A stretch of DNA of 6,615 nucleotides from Mogibacterium sp. Lineage in GTDB: Bacteria > Bacillota_A > Clostridia > Peptostreptococcales > Anaerovoracaceae. The DNA lies in assembly GCA_017469325.1 (NCBI GenBank), contig JAFUGO010000132.1, positions 1-6,615 on the forward strand. The letters are read 5' to 3'. Each line of letters starts with the position of its first letter. The stretch's first letter is position 1. A program made the translations under genes and the position numbers. A model generated the notes under the pieces. That model did not search any database. It had not been told where the DNA came from and was given only the letters and a program-made list of their open reading frames with translations. Positions 5,306 through 6,615 of this stretch are shown here, one piece after another.

Positions 5306-6615
5306 TTATTTCTCTTCCAATTCCGCAGCATCAAGCTCGACGGTCTTGTCGCTCGTCTCCTTGTCTCCCCTTCTCGCGGAAGGCTTGCGTACGGTCTCCA
5401 TCTCGAACCAGAAATCCGAGCCCTTGCCCTCTTCGCTCTCTACGCCGTACTTCGCGTTATGCAGGTTGAGCAGGCTCTTGACTATAGCGAGACCGAGGCC
5501 TGTACCCTCTATGCCGCGCTCGTGGTTTGCAGAGGTCCTGTAATACTTGTCCCAGACGTGGCCGATCTCGTCGGACGGTATGCCGACGCCGTGATCGATG
5601 CAGTGGAACGCCACCTTCTTGCTGCTCTTGCTGAGCTTTATGTCTATGTATTTGTTGTCTCCCGAGTACTTGACCGCGTTGGACACAAAGTTGTTCATGA
5701 CCTGCATCATGCGGGTGCGGTCGCCGACCACGTAAGCCGGTTTGCATGGGTGGAAGTGCATCTCGAAGCCCTCGGATGACGCCAGCACGTTGAAGCTTTC
5801 GTATACATCCTTTGCCGCCTCCACAAGGTCGAAGGTCTCCATGTGCATCTCAACATTGTTGGACTGAAGATTGGAGACCGTGAGCATGTCGGATACGAGC
5901 CTGTTGAGCCTCTCCGTCTCGGATATGATTATCTGGAGATCGGAATTCCTCTTCTCAGGATTGTCTCCGGATATGTCGATTATCTTCTCTGCATAGGAGC
6001 GTATCATCGTCAGCGGCGTCTTGAGATCGTGCGATACGTTCGCGATGATCTCGCGCTGATAGAAGTCCGTCCTCTCCATCTCATACGACGCCTTGTTAAG
6101 TGCGCGGGCGAGTTCCTTTGTCTCGGTAAAACCGGCTCCGTCGAATCGGACGTCGTAATTGCCCGTCGAGAGTTCCTTAGCAGACACCGTCAGGTTCTCT
6201 ATAGGCGAAGCGAGCCTGATCGAAAGCGCGATCGCCAGCAGGAACGCGACTATAAGCACTATTATGGAGATATATACAAGCATGCCCCTGAGTATCCTGA
6301 CCGTGACCTGATCCGGATACAGCGGAGCTATTATGGTTATTGTGTTGCCTGACCCTCCCGCCTTTATGTATGACGCGTAGACGAGTCTGGTTCCGAAGCC
6401 CGAGTTGCGCACGGTCTCAGCCACGCTCTGCTCTCCGGACTCGGCGAGGCGGTTCTTTATCATGGTGATGTCGGATTCAAAGCCTCCGTTGTCTTTTACT
6501 GATCGGATACCGTCGTATATCATGCTGCCGTCAGCGGCATCCAGCCTGATATAGATTCCGTTAGTACCGGCGGTCTGGACCGCGAGCGAATCGAAGCTTT
6601 CGATGTCGCGGGCCA
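5306..6615 (-). CDS. Sensor histidine kinase, class I (5' end cut by window edge)
   Basis: C-terminal 435 codons of a membrane two-component sensor kinase of the PhoR/WalK-like architecture. The frame stays open to the right edge, so the ATG at 6523 is internal. Numbering from that ATG: residues before about 78 are the end of an extracytoplasmic sensor region; 81-100 is a hydrophobic membrane helix (MLVYISIIVLIVAFLLAIAL); HAMP linker about 101-153; HisKA with H-box NVSHDLKTPL (162-171), phosphorylated histidine H165; HATPase_c with N-box around NNFVSNAVKYS (277-287), G1 DHGVGIP (310-316) and G2 GTGLGLAIVKS (340-350). A charged, probably disordered tail of about 25 residues closes the protein. 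All catalytic boxes look intact. The partner response regulator is not visible and would be expected beyond the right edge, by analogy with usual regulator-kinase order. The signal sensed cannot be inferred. Confidence 0.95.
   Translation of the reverse strand, partial: ARDIESFDSLAVQTAGTNGIYIRLDAADGSMIYDGIRSVKDNGGFESDITMIKNRLAESGEQSVAETVRNSGFGTRLVYASYIKAGGSGNTITIIAPLYPDQVTVRILRGMLVYISIIVLIVAFLLAIALSIRLASPIENLTVSAKELSTGNYDVRFDGAGFTETKELARALNKASYEMERTDFYQREIIANVSHDLKTPLTMIRSYAEKIIDISGDNPEKRNSDLQIIISETERLNRLVSDMLTVSNLQSNNVEMHMETFDLVEAAKDVYESFNVLASSEGFEMHFHPCKPAYVVGDRTRMMQVMNNFVSNAVKYSGDNKYIDIKLSKSSKKVAFHCIDHGVGIPSDEIGHVWDKYYRTSANHERGIEGTGLGLAIVKSLLNLHNAKYGVESEEGKGSDFWFEMETVRKPSARRGDKETSDKTVELDAAELEEK
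5312..5318 (-). promoter_or_regulatory. radA ribosome binding site inside the kinase gene
   Basis: GGAAGAG (5318-5312), seven bases before the ATG at 5304, lies within the last codons of the kinase. It decides the radA start in favour of this ATG over the upstream TTG (5334) and ATG (5331), which have no such site and would add residues not seen in RadA proteins. Confidence 0.65.

Noticed and set aside
5305..5334. TTG at 5334 as the radA start
   Set aside because: It would overlap the kinase gene and add ten residues not found in RadA, while the ATG at 5304 has a ribosome site and the normal MAKKS-type N-terminus.
4606..5779. Several plus-strand frames opposite radA and the kinase
   Set aside because: They are shadows of conserved minus-strand genes and have no independent coding signal.
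6521..6523. ATG at 6523 as the start of the histidine kinase
   Set aside because: The frame stays open for 30 more codons to the edge, with no ribosome site before this ATG, and a start here would leave out the first membrane segment expected of such kinases.

Overview
All five genes supported here lie on the minus strand, so the text below follows transcription from the right edge to the left. In that order they are: a sensor histidine kinase cut by the right edge, radA, a CarD-family RNA polymerase-binding regulator, a fused ispD-ispF gene, and proS. Base composition is close to balanced, with G/C-rich third codon positions. The following features point to an anaerobic Bacillota of the class Clostridia: a CarD-like gene directly in front of ispD, a MEP (non-mevalonate) isoprenoid pathway, a long bacterial-type ProRS with CxxC pairs beside its editing insert, and GGAGG-type ribosome sites. 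The family cannot be fixed from this window; the Anaerovoracaceae/Mogibacterium area is a guess.

Region by region. Positions 6615-5306 carry the kinase (end of the sensor domain, one membrane helix, HAMP, HisKA, HATPase_c). It is followed after a single base by radA (5304-3931). The radA start was moved inward from an upstream TTG because the ATG at 5304 has its own ribosome site and gives the normal RadA N-terminus. A GC-rich hairpin with a T-rich tail (3884-3852) ends this first unit. About ten bases further on lies a full-consensus sigma-A promoter: TTGACA, 17 bp, TATAAT. It drives the second unit, carD-ispDF-proS (3740-192), whose genes are spaced 28 bp and 2 bp apart. The last 191 bases (191-1) hold no gene I can name. 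They comprise an A/T-rich stretch after proS and a G/C-rich block with a long imperfect inverted repeat at the edge.

How the genes relate. The first unit joins envelope sensing with a DNA recombination/repair ATPase by gene order only; no functional link can be read from the sequence. The second unit puts a global RNA polymerase regulator, two MEP-pathway enzymes in one polypeptide, and a tRNA synthetase under one strong promoter, which looks like a growth-linked housekeeping operon. Everything here belongs to known families, and I see no evidence of a new defence, mobile or RNA-guided system. The points most worth a second look are: (i) an in-frame ATG with a well-placed Shine-Dalgarno sequence exactly at the IspD/IspF junction, which could yield free IspF; (ii) the back-to-back terminator and perfect-consensus promoter in front of carD; and (iii) the unexplained structured block at the left edge.
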